Origin: Actinomycetota bacterium
Lineage (GTDB): Bacteria; Actinomycetota; Actinomycetes; Streptosporangiales; Streptosporangiaceae
Direction of reading: 5' to 3'
NCBI GenBank assembly: GCA_003168255.1
Contig: PMSU01000118.1
Span: 1-39,293 of the forward strand
DNA length: 39,293 bases
Position numbers and translations under genes: made by a program. The notes beneath the pieces were generated by a model that was not told the DNA's origin, made no database searches, and saw only the letters and a list, made by a program, of their open reading frames with translations. This document shows positions 33,199 to 39,293 of the stretch, one piece after another; position 1 is the stretch's first letter, and each line of letters starts with the position of its first letter.

Positions 33199-33612
33199 TC
33201 AGCGATCACAGGCGGGACAGTACCTGGTCTGCGGCATCTCGGTCAGCCTCGTGGTCGCGATGACGCCGCCGCACTGCTCGCACCAGCCGAAGCGCCCGGT
33301 CGCCAGCCGGGACAGTGCCGTCTCGATCTCGGCGAGCGCACGTCGCTCTGCAACAGCCCGGTGCAGCATCGCGCGTGCCCGCCGCCGCGCTGCCAGCCGC
33401 TCGCCCCGGCCGCTGCTGACGTCAGCGGCGGCCTCCTCAGCATCGTGGTAGGCAAGCGAGAACTCGGTAATCCGCTCCAGCCGCTCCTGCCAGTGGAACC
33501 CGAGCAGGGCCCGCCACTGTGCCAGCGCCGCCGAGTGCGGATGCCGCGCCTCCGTCGCCGGGTTGTGCCCTGCTGCCGTATCGGGTGAAGAGATAGCTAG
33601 ATCCGCCGACAT
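33199..33612 (-). CDS. DksA/TraR-type C4 zinc-finger protein
   Basis: This is a 137-residue protein. Helical coiled-coil-like residues about 28-105 are followed by a four-cysteine finger: Cys111-x2-Cys114 (CEQCGG) and Cys132-x2-Cys135 (CPAC), the layout of the DksA/TraR family that binds in the RNA polymerase secondary channel. FGWCEQCGG and PQTRYCPAC are close to the family consensus. The frame continues upstream to 33927. ATG 33612 is chosen because GGAAGGA lies just ahead and the conserved part begins soon after. A role in modulating transcription is inferred from the family. Confidence 0.85.
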   Translation of the reverse strand: MSADLAISSPDTAAGHNPATEARHPHSAALAQWRALLGFHWQERLERITEFSLAYHDAEEAAADVSSGRGERLAARRRARAMLHRAVAERRALAEIETALSRLATGRFGWCEQCGGVIATTRLTEMPQTRYCPACDR

Positions 33613-33827
33613 CAGCGTTCCTTCCATCGGTGCTCCCGCCGCTCGCTCACAGGCGCCGGTCGCAAGGTCCAGCAGATCGCTCCTTCCTGCAAGCCAGCTG
33701 AAGCCGACGCTGACAGATGCTCTGAACACCGAGCGTGCCGCCCGGCCTGTCACTGGGGAAGGCTGGACGGCCTCGCGCCGCGAGTACGGGTCGAGCCCTT
33801 TCCGCCGGCGCTCTGTCAGCCGTACGG

Positions 33828-33873
33828 TATGCCTGAGGTACCCGCAGTGATATGCCTGAGGTACCCGCAGTGA
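33828..33873 (+). repeat. Perfect 23-bp tandem duplication
   Basis: The 23-bp unit TATGCCTGAGGTACC-CGCAGTGA occurs twice with no mismatch (33828-33850 and 33851-33873). It ends 12 bp before the ATG of the NTF2-like gene at 33886, so it lies in the promoter or leader of that gene. Confidence 0.95.
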
Positions 33874-33885
33874 AAGGGAAGAGCG

Positions 33886-34233
33886 ATGACGCGCACGCCC
33901 GAGGAAGTCTTTCAGCACCACGCCCAAGCGCTCGGCGCTGGCGACCTAGATGAGATCGTCGCCGACTACGCCGACGATGCCGTCTTCATCAGCCCCGCAG
34001 GCCCCAAGCACGGCAAGGACGGCGTCCGGGCGGCGTTCACGCAGCTGCTCGCCGACGTGCCGAACGCGGACTGGAGTCTGAAGACTCAGATCTACGAGGA
34101 CGACATCCTCTTCCTGGAGTGGGCAGCCGACGCCGGCGCGACTCGCGTCGATGACGGCATTGACACTTTCGTGTTCCGTGACGGCCTCATTAAGGTGCAG
34201 ACGGTCCGCTACACGCTGCTGCACAGGGACTGA
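33886..34233 (+). CDS. NTF2/SnoaL-like protein
   Basis: This is a 115-residue single NTF2-like domain. TPEEVFQHHAQALGAGDLDE is followed by IVADYADDAVFISPAGPKHG, VRAAFTQLLADVPNADWSLK and a closing FVFRDGLIKVQTVRYTLLHR. This is the nuclear-transport-factor-2/SnoaL-like family common in actinobacteria as small standalone proteins. Enzymatic activity is not predictable. GGGAAGAG precedes the ATG. It is unrelated in position to the two NTF2 proteins of the monooxygenase operon and shorter than both. Confidence 0.87.
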   Translation: MTRTPEEVFQHHAQALGAGDLDEIVADYADDAVFISPAGPKHGKDGVRAAFTQLLADVPNADWSLKTQIYEDDILFLEWAADAGATRVDDGIDTFVFRDGLIKVQTVRYTLLHRD

Positions 34234-34253
34234 CCGGCGCCGGCCGGCCGAAT

Positions 34254-35051
34254 TTACAGGTCGAGGTCGACGATTACCGGTGCGTGGTCGCTCGGGCCTT
34301 TGCCTTTGCGGGCCTCGCGATCGACCCAGGCGTCTGACACCGAGCCGACCAGGGCGGCGTTGGCGTAGACCAGGTCGATCCGCATGCCCATGCCCTTGTG
34401 GAAGGCTCCGGCCCGGTAGTCCCAGTAGGTGTACGGGTGCGGGCCCTTGGCGATGCGGGGGATCACGTCGGCGAGCCCTGTCTCCCGCAGCGCGGCCAGC
34501 GTCGCTCGCTCGGCCGGCGTGACGTGGGTGGAGTCGGCGAACGCCGCCGGGTCCCAGACGTCGTCGTCCGCCGGCGCGACGTTGAAGTCACCCATGACCG
34601 CGAACGGACGGCTGCCCGAAGCGTCGGCGGCGACCGCGTCCCGCAGGGCGCCCAGCCAGCGCAGTTTGTAGGCGTAGTGCGGGTCCTCGGGGGTGCGCCC
34701 GTTGGGCACGTACACCGACCGCAGCCGCACCGGCCCGCAGGTGGCGGCGAGGGTGCGGGCCTCTAGCGTGTGCACGTCGGGAAAGCCGGGATCGGCCGGC
34801 AGGCCGCAGACGACGTCCTCCAGCCCCAGCCGGGACAGCACGGCGACACCGTTCCAGCGTCCTTCGCCGTGATGGGCCACGGCGTAGCCGAGCGGTGCGA
34901 CGGCGTCAGTGGGGAAGGCGTCCTGGCCGACCTTCGTCTCCTGTAGGCACACCACGTCGGGGGCGGCCTGCTCCAGCCACTCCACCAGCCGGGGCAGCCG
35001 GGCCAGCACCGAGTTCACATTCCAGGTCGCGATCCGCACGCCGCCATCCAA
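34254..35051 (-). CDS. xthA: Exodeoxyribonuclease III (AP endonuclease)
   Basis: This is a 265-residue endonuclease/exonuclease/phosphatase-fold DNA-repair enzyme. Motifs in order: RIATWNVNSVLARLPRLVEW, CLQETK with metal ligand Glu38, RWNGVAVLS, YVPNGR, VMGDFNVAP (catalytic Asp/Asn), MRIDLVYAN and the C-terminal GPSDHAPVIVDL (Asp-His pair). It incises at abasic sites and degrades DNA 3' to 5'. The start is ATG 35051; GTG 35039 is equally close to the first strand. It converges on the NTF2-like gene with a 20-bp GC-rich gap that can form a short hairpin. Confidence 0.95.
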   Translation of the reverse strand: MDGGVRIATWNVNSVLARLPRLVEWLEQAAPDVVCLQETKVGQDAFPTDAVAPLGYAVAHHGEGRWNGVAVLSRLGLEDVVCGLPADPGFPDVHTLEARTLAATCGPVRLRSVYVPNGRTPEDPHYAYKLRWLGALRDAVAADASGSRPFAVMGDFNVAPADDDVWDPAAFADSTHVTPAERATLAALRETGLADVIPRIAKGPHPYTYWDYRAGAFHKGMGMRIDLVYANAALVGSVSDAWVDREARKGKGPSDHAPVIVDLDL

Positions 35052-35186
35052 TCAGTCACCATCAGGTCGCGGTGCCGCAGATGCGGGCGATCGGCCGCAG
35101 GCACCACGATGATCCGTATGTACGATCGGTCTTCTCTGGATGGTCCCGCCAGCATGACCGGACGTGTCGGCATGCGGGCGGTCCGC

Positions 35187-36443
35187 TCACGAGTCGGGCC
35201 ACAGATCCTCCGGCTCACGCCCGCGGGTCTCGGGGAGCAGCCAGAAGAGCCCCATGACCAGTGCCGCAGGCAAGAAGGTGACCAGCCCGGCTACGGCGAA
35301 CCGGTGGCCGGCGCTGGCCACCGCGCCAAAGGTGACCAGGCCGGCCACCGCCCCCAGCACGCCGGCCGCCAGCGACCAGCCGGCTACCGAGGCCCGTACC
35401 GATGTGGGGAACAGTTCGCTGGCCAGCGACCCGGCCGCCGGGGCGAAGACCGAGCCGGCGAACACCCCGAGGATGTAGCCGGCCAGCAGCGCCGGAGCGG
35501 AACCGGTGTAGGCAAGGACGGAGAACAGGGCCACGGCCACCATGGCCAGCGCGCCGGTCAGGCGACGGCCCAGCCGGTCCGCCAGCCACCGTCCGGCCAG
35601 TAGCCCGGCCAGCCCGGCGACGCCGGCACCTGCCACCATGGCCGCGGTCACAATGCCGCTCTGATGGAGGAAGTTCTGCGCGAAGAGGAAGATGAAGCTG
35701 TTGGCCGGTCCGGTAATCACAGAGACGGCAAAAGCCAGTACCACGATCACCACCAGGCGGCGCCGGAACGGCCTGGCGACGGCACCGACCACAGGGATCG
35801 GATGCTCGGCCGCGGCCGCGGCCACGGCGAACCGGTCGGGCTCCTCGATCCAGCGGCGGAGCAGGGGCAGCAGCGCCAGCGGGACCAGAGCCAGCGCGAA
35901 TACGCCCCGGAACCCCAGCGTGTGCGACGCCAGGCTGTGCACGATGGCAATGACCCCGGCGCCGGCGCCGTACCCGGCGGCGATGAGCGCCACCGCTTTG
36001 GCCCGGTCAGCCGAGGCCGTCTGCTCTGCCGCGGTGACCTGTGCCAGCCCATTGGTGGCGCTCAGCAGGGGACGCCCGCAGGCGAAGATGGCCACGAACC
36101 ACCAGTAGCTGGGGCTGGCCGCTGCCACCGCGGTCATAGCCAGGCCCGCGCCGACCGTGACCAGCAGCATCCTGCGACGGCCAAAACGGTCGGCCAGGCC
36201 AGTGAGGGGAAGGCCGCCCAGCGACGCCAGGCGCATGATGGCCAGTCCGATGCCCAGGTCGGTACCCGACAGCCCGGCCTGGTCGGCGAGGGTCGCGCCG
36301 TGGGTCACCTGGCCGAACCCCCTGGCCACATCGCCGAGCGCGGCTACAACGCCGAACTGCGCGAACCCCGAAGCGAACGCGGCAACGGCCACACCGAGCA
36401 CGGCCCGGTCGTTCCAGCGATGCAGGCGCAGCGGCAACGGCAC
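35187..36443 (-). CDS. Major facilitator superfamily transporter
   Basis: This is a 418-residue inner-membrane permease with about twelve hydrophobic segments, starting at AVLGVAVAAFASGFAQFGVV. The MFS signature GLADRFGRRRMLLVTVG lies between helices 2 and 3, with a related LADRLGRRLTGA in the second half, and the protein ends LLPETRGREPEDL as in sugar/metabolite-H+ symporters. The frame runs up to 36578, but that extension is Pro/Arg-rich. GTG 36443, just before the first helix, is the likelier start. The substrate cannot be assigned. Confidence 0.9.
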   Translation of the reverse strand: MPLPLRLHRWNDRAVLGVAVAAFASGFAQFGVVAALGDVARGFGQVTHGATLADQAGLSGTDLGIGLAIMRLASLGGLPLTGLADRFGRRRMLLVTVGAGLAMTAVAAASPSYWWFVAIFACGRPLLSATNGLAQVTAAEQTASADRAKAVALIAAGYGAGAGVIAIVHSLASHTLGFRGVFALALVPLALLPLLRRWIEEPDRFAVAAAAAEHPIPVVGAVARPFRRRLVVIVVLAFAVSVITGPANSFIFLFAQNFLHQSGIVTAAMVAGAGVAGLAGLLAGRWLADRLGRRLTGALAMVAVALFSVLAYTGSAPALLAGYILGVFAGSVFAPAAGSLASELFPTSVRASVAGWSLAAGVLGAVAGLVTFGAVASAGHRFAVAGLVTFLPAALVMGLFWLLPETRGREPEDLWPDS

Positions 36444-36653
36444 GCAGACACTGTATTGCTCATGATCGCTGGTAGCAGGCCCGGCACGTCGCAAAGCGCA
36501 CAGCGCCGGCCGCCGGGTCAGCCGTTCGGACCCATGACCGCACCCGTTACCGGGATCTGGAGGTGGCCTGGCCCGCACGCGGTCCAGGCGACACAGGCGT
36601 CGGCCACCGATCGCTGCGGCCTGGTTTGCGCGCTCGAATGCCAGCGCAGTGAG

Positions 36654-36881
36654 CTACGCGGCAGCCGGGTTAAGCATGGTGACGCTGTCTGCGTCCGCGG
36701 GCGCGGGCACCGACTCGCCAGCGTGCCGCAGCAGCGTGATGTGCTTGGCCATTGCCTCCCGCATGAGCTGTTCGGCCTCGCCACGCGTGTCAGCCGCGGC
36801 AACGACCCCGGGCAGATCTGGGGCGTATGCCGCGTATCCGGTATCGTCATCTCCCTCGAAAACGACCACGTAACCTTTCAC
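36654..36881 (-). CDS. Orphan HicB-like protein
   Basis: This is a 75-residue protein with the HicB partial RNase-H-like fold. KGYVVVFEGDDDTGYAAYAP is followed by DLPGVVAAADTRGEAEQLM and REAMAKHI. HicB proteins are antitoxins usually encoded next to a HicA toxin. No HicA-like frame is found on either side, and no DNA-binding tail is present, so it is an orphan. It starts at GTG 36881 with GAAGGGAG upstream. Its leader and first codons are part of a 54-bp tandem duplication that continues into the neighbouring gene. Confidence 0.85.
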   Translation of the reverse strand: MKGYVVVFEGDDDTGYAAYAPDLPGVVAAADTRGEAEQLMREAMAKHITLLRHAGESVPAPADADSVTMLNPAAA

Positions 36882-36983
36882 GGCTGCTCCCTTCGCAGAC
36901 GCGTTTCCTCAGGATCCTCGCTTCGGTCCTTTCACGGCTGCTGCCTTCGCAAACCCGTTTGCCTCAGGATCCTCGCTTCGGTC
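36874..36983. repeat. Imperfect tandem duplication of 54/55 bp
   Basis: Copy 1 (36874-36927) and copy 2 (36928 to about 36983) share the order CCTTTCACGGCTGCT, CCTTCGCA, CGTTT, CCTCAGGATCCTCGCTTCGG with a few substitutions and one inserted base. The unit carries the ribosome binding site and GTG start of the HicB-like gene. Copy 2 supplies the last codons of the upstream aminotransferase frame (AAAVKGPKRGS). Confidence 0.88.
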
Positions 36984-38417
36984 TTCGGTCTTAAGGTTGG
37001 CGCTAGCGGCGGGCCTGTCGTCGCGGCGGCGGCGCTGCGCCTGGTCAGGTGGATGCGCGGGATCTGACGGGCGCGCTGTTGTGGCTGTATTTCCGGGCGG
37101 CGGCCGGCGCGGGATCGTCGTCGCCTTCGGCTGCTCCGGTCCGGGACGCAGCCCGCCGTGGCTGTCGGCGTAGGCACTGCGCGGACCTTCCGCGGCGAGT
37201 TGGTGCAGCGCGCTGGTCAGCCGGGTGATGTGCTCGGTGGTGGTGCCGATGCCGATGCTGGCGCGGATCGCGTCGGGGCCGCCGGTGAGCCGCCGCACCA
37301 GGGGGTGCGCGCACAGCTTGCCGCGCCGGACGCCGATGGCATGCTCGGCGGCGAGCGTCGCCGCCACCAGGGCGGGGGATAGTCCGCGGATGGTGAAGCT
37401 GGCGATGCCGACCCGGGGTGCGTCGTCCCACAACCGCAGCAGGGACAGCCCGGGTACCGAGGCCAGGCCGTCCCGCAGCGCCCGCTGAAGGCGATCTTCG
37501 TGGTCGCGCAGCGGCTGCCAGCCGACGGCGGTGATCGCGTCGCAGGCAGCCGCCAGCGCGACCGCCCCGACCAGGTTGGGGGTGCCCCCCTCGTGCCGGG
37601 CCGGCAGATCGGCCCACTCCGCGCCGTCGTCACGGACGCTAACCGCGGCGCCGCCGCCGGCCAGGTAGGGCGGGGCCGCGCGCAGCCAGTCGGACCGGCC
37701 GATGAGAGCACCGCTGCCGAACGGCGCATACAGCTTGTGCCCGGACAGCGCCACGTAGTCGAGGCCGAGCCGGCCCATCGCGATCGGCCGGTGCGGTGCC
37801 AGTTGCGCCGCGTCCACCGCGATCCGCGCGCCGTGCCGGTGCGCTACCGCCGCGAGGTCGGCTAGCGGCCAGAGTTCCCCCGTGACGTTGGAGGCACCGG
37901 TCACGCAGACCAGCCGGGGGCCGACCGGCGCGGCGCGCAGCGCGGCGTCGACAGCGCCGACCGCGCCGGCTGCGCTGGCGGGGGTGACCAGGCGGCGGAC
38001 GGGCGCTCGCCGCCAGGGCAGCAGCGCGGAATGGTGGTCGGTGTCGAAGCCGATGACCGTAGTGCCGCCGGGCAGGCAGCGGGCGAGCAGGTTGAACGCA
38101 TCGGTGGTGTTGCGGGTGAATACGACCGTGGTGCCAAGTGCGGGACCGGCGAACTGCCGCACGGTCTCCCGTGCCTGTTCGTAGGCGCTGGTGCAGATCT
38201 CGGCGGGCAGCCCGGTGCCGCGGTGGACGCTGGAGTACCAGGGCAAGATGGCGTTGACCGCGTCTCGCACGGCCGCAAGGCAGGGCGCCGTGGCGGCGAT
38301 GTCCAGGTTCGCGAACGGCAGCTCGCCGCCGGTCACCAGCGGCACCCTCAGCCCGGCTCCAACCAGCTCGGCCAGCCCGTGCTCGACCGTGGCCTCAGCC
38401 ACCGGTGCGGATGTCAT
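36909..38417 (-). CDS. Class V aminotransferase, SufS/cysteine-desulfurase-like
   Basis: This 502-residue PLP enzyme has a SufS-like domain at residues 1-412. The internal aldimine lysine is Lys228 (YVALSGHKLYAPFG). The Asp of VDAAQLAPHRP contacts the cofactor, and a putative persulfide cysteine Cys369 (VRRGKLCAHPL) sits where SufS has RxGHHCAQP. DHHSALLPWR is family-typical. It therefore probably mobilises sulfur from cysteine or a related substrate. The last ~90 residues are an Arg/Pro/Ala-rich tail ending in duplicated DNA, so the native stop may have been lost. The start is ATG 38417 with GAGGGG 6 nt upstream; longer in-frame starts lie inside the leader. It is preceded by a SAM-IV riboswitch, consistent with sulfur metabolism. 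Confidence 0.88.
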   Translation of the reverse strand: MTSAPVAEATVEHGLAELVGAGLRVPLVTGGELPFANLDIAATAPCLAAVRDAVNAILPWYSSVHRGTGLPAEICTSAYEQARETVRQFAGPALGTTVVFTRNTTDAFNLLARCLPGGTTVIGFDTDHHSALLPWRRAPVRRLVTPASAAGAVGAVDAALRAAPVGPRLVCVTGASNVTGELWPLADLAAVAHRHGARIAVDAAQLAPHRPIAMGRLGLDYVALSGHKLYAPFGSGALIGRSDWLRAAPPYLAGGGAAVSVRDDGAEWADLPARHEGGTPNLVGAVALAAACDAITAVGWQPLRDHEDRLQRALRDGLASVPGLSLLRLWDDAPRVGIASFTIRGLSPALVAATLAAEHAIGVRRGKLCAHPLVRRLTGGPDAIRASIGIGTTTEHITRLTSALHQLAAEGPRSAYADSHGGLRPGPEQPKATTIPRRPPPGNTATTARPSDPAHPPDQAQRRRRDDRPAASANLKTEDRSEDPEANGFAKAAAVKGPKRGS

Positions 38418-38425
38418 AACATGCC

Positions 38426-38437
38426 CCTCACCCGAGG
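38426..38437 (-). promoter_or_regulatory. Small hairpin covering the ribosome binding site
   Basis: In the mRNA, CCTC-GGGT-GAGG forms a 4-bp hairpin whose 3' arm is part of the ribosome binding site GAGGGG (38429-38424). It lies between the SAM-IV aptamer and ATG 38417 and could act as the sequestering stem of a translational switch. Confidence 0.45.
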
Positions 38438-38461
38438 TCATGGACCCCAAGCAAGAAATGA

Positions 38462-38576
38462 GGCCCGCGCTTGCCTGGCACCCCACGTGCCAGGCCGGGT
38501 CTTCACCCGGGGCACCCCACCGCGGTGGGAGGGTTGCCGGCCAGCAAGCCGGGGCTTAGCGCTGGCGCTCATGACC
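38462..38576 (-). ncRNA. SAM-IV riboswitch (S-adenosylmethionine aptamer)
   Basis: The 115-nt minus-strand leader starts GGTCATGAGCGCCAGCG and contains GCTGGCCGGCAACCCTCC, then CGCGGTGGGGTGCCCCGG, a CCGGGT-GAAG-ACCCGG hairpin, a perfect 8-bp variable hairpin (38474-38481 with 38487-38494) and the closing GGCAAGCGCGGGCC. This is essentially the recalled SAM-IV consensus of actinobacteria, including the pseudoknot-forming parts. It lies 44 nt upstream of the class V aminotransferase start, whose expression it should repress when S-adenosylmethionine is abundant. Confidence 0.93.
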
Positions 38577-38583
38577 TGTGACG

Positions 38584-38612
38584 ACCGTAACATTCGGTCT
38601 CAGGTACCGCAA
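38584..38612 (-). promoter_or_regulatory. Promoter of the SAM-IV-controlled transcript
   Basis: On the minus strand TTGCGG (38612-38607), a 17-nt spacer and TACGGT (38589-38584) form a sigma-70-like promoter. The -10 box ends 7 nt before the first aptamer base at 38576, so transcription would begin right at the riboswitch. Confidence 0.65.
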
Positions 38613-38757
38613 AGACGGCCACTCGGCGCCGGCGCGCGAAGACGCCGCCGGCGGCTGGGGCGGCTTTGTCGCGGACTTCGAGGCGGGCGGCGAGCTGCGC
38701 GCTTCGCCACCCCGGCTTGGCTGACCGCGCGCCGTGCCGCCCCGTTAGGCTTCCACC

Positions 38758-39111
38758 GTGGTCAGCGAGGAGGACGTGCGCCGGGTTGCGCTGTCCTTGC
38801 CGGGAGCCGTCGAGAAGTCATACAACCGGCTGCCGGGGTTCCGGGTCAGCCAGAAGCTGTTCGCACGCATTCACGAGCAGCCGGACACCCTCTTTGTCGG
38901 GTGCGCCGACGTGGCGGAGAAGGACGGCCTCATCGCCTCGCATCCGGACAAGTTCTTCACTACCCCGCACTACGACGGCTATCCGGGGCTCCTGGTGCGG
39001 CTCAACGCGGTCGACATCGACGAGCTCACCGAACTGCTGACAGAGTCATGGCGGTTGTCCGCGTCCAGGCGGCGGGTGGCCGAGTTCGACGCGGCGCGGC
39101 CGCGACCCTGA
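38758..39111 (+). CDS. MmcQ/YjbR-family protein
   Basis: This is a 117-residue protein of the MmcQ/YjbR (CyaY-like fold) family. SEEDVRRVALSLPGAVEKSY is followed by FRVSQKLFARIHEQPDTLFV and FFTTPHYDGYPGLLVRLNAV, with DIDELTELLTESWRLSASRR at the C-terminus. The GTG start at 38758 gives the normal family N-terminus; no strong ribosome binding site is visible, so the message may be leaderless. Family members are thought to bind DNA or nucleotides, but no function is established. It is divergent from the SAM-IV transcript and convergent with the fragment at the right edge. Confidence 0.87.
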   Translation: MVSEEDVRRVALSLPGAVEKSYNRLPGFRVSQKLFARIHEQPDTLFVGCADVAEKDGLIASHPDKFFTTPHYDGYPGLLVRLNAVDIDELTELLTESWRLSASRRRVAEFDAARPRP

Positions 39112-39293
39112 GTCCCCGGGAGATCAGCCTCCGGCGAGAATATGAGCCGGCCTGCCGGGTAGCCGGCCACCGTCAGCCGTTCGGCAATACCGAAGTTGGT
39201 CAGTAGCAGCACGCCGACTGTGTGGCCGTTTCGATTTCCGAAGCGTTCATTCACGCTATCGTTTCGGATACCGCAACGACAAGGGGCTCGGCC
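39112..39293 (-). pseudogene. Fragment resembling a P1-family (DmpA-like) peptidase
   Basis: The minus-strand frame is open from the window edge. It includes NRNGHTVGVLLLTNFGIAER and LTVAGYPAGRLI, similar to the GYTVGVLVQANYG...L.I.GVPVGR stretch just before the autoprocessing serine of DmpA-type peptidases. The expected Gly-Ser self-cleavage site and the ~100-residue beta chain do not follow; the frame instead runs antisense into the YjbR gene. It is probably a truncated remnant; a frameshifted 3' part was not found. Confidence 0.4.

Noticed and set aside
35664..37067. 467-codon plus-strand open frame
   Set aside because: It is antisense to the MFS transporter and HicB-like genes, of Arg/Gly/Gln-rich composition, without motifs.
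38031..39206. 391-codon plus-strand open frame
   Set aside because: It runs antisense through the aminotransferase and riboswitch and over YjbR in another frame; no protein-like pattern.

Overview
The window is very GC-rich, with strong third-position GC bias in its genes. It has GTG/TTG starts, ATGA start-stop overlaps, class II DAHP synthase and a SAM-IV-type riboswitch, which together point to a filamentous actinobacterium. I would guess Streptosporangiales or a relative, but the species cannot be named from the sequence. No rRNA, tRNA, CRISPR array, transposase or phage module was seen.

Layout. (a) 1-3750: the first codons of an outgoing gene at the left edge, about 0.9 kb of poorly coding DNA, and a large ATPase-LuxR regulator (minus) ending at a GC hairpin. 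(b) 3862-8079: a 1405-residue secreted protein with Ig-like domains, divergent from the regulator. (c) 8085-10793 (minus): a truncated XRE stub, a PLP decarboxylase of the Orn/Lys/Arg family and a TrmB/LuxR-type regulator that overlaps it. (d) 10950-14944: a small repeat-bearing protein and a secreted subtilase converging on a strong bidirectional hairpin; the subtilase carries sedolisin-like catalytic residues. (e) 15123-18276 (minus): DJ-1/PfpI protein, AraC regulator, class II DAHP synthase.

(f) 18523-26085 (plus) is the centrepiece: one tightly packed ten-gene operon. It holds a DJ-1/PfpI protein with an insertion, two NTF2/SnoaL-like proteins, and all six components of a toluene/alkene-type soluble diiron monooxygenase (alpha, gamma, effector, beta, Rieske ferredoxin, reductase). 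The last gene appears to fuse a ribosomal-protein-uL22-like domain to a MIP18/PaaD domain. Gene order and reductase type differ from the textbook tmoABCDEF operon. The monooxygenase would hydroxylate or epoxidise a small hydrocarbon. The NTF2 and DJ-1 proteins may process products, and the MIP18 protein may help mature the iron cofactors; these auxiliary roles are inference.

(g) 26114-30609: an NrtR-like Nudix regulator (minus) divergent from nadA-nadB-nadC (plus), with a 39-bp imperfect palindrome between them, a self-contained de novo NAD module. (h) 30667-36881: accessory and housekeeping genes: GH26-like lipoprotein, DUF167 protein, PPOX-family flavin/F420 protein, a decayed SDR pseudogene, DksA-type zinc-finger protein, NTF2-like protein, exodeoxyribonuclease III, MFS transporter and an orphan HicB-like protein. 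(i) 36909-39293: a SufS-like class V aminotransferase behind a SAM-IV riboswitch with its own promoter, a YjbR-family protein, and a P1-peptidase fragment at the right edge.
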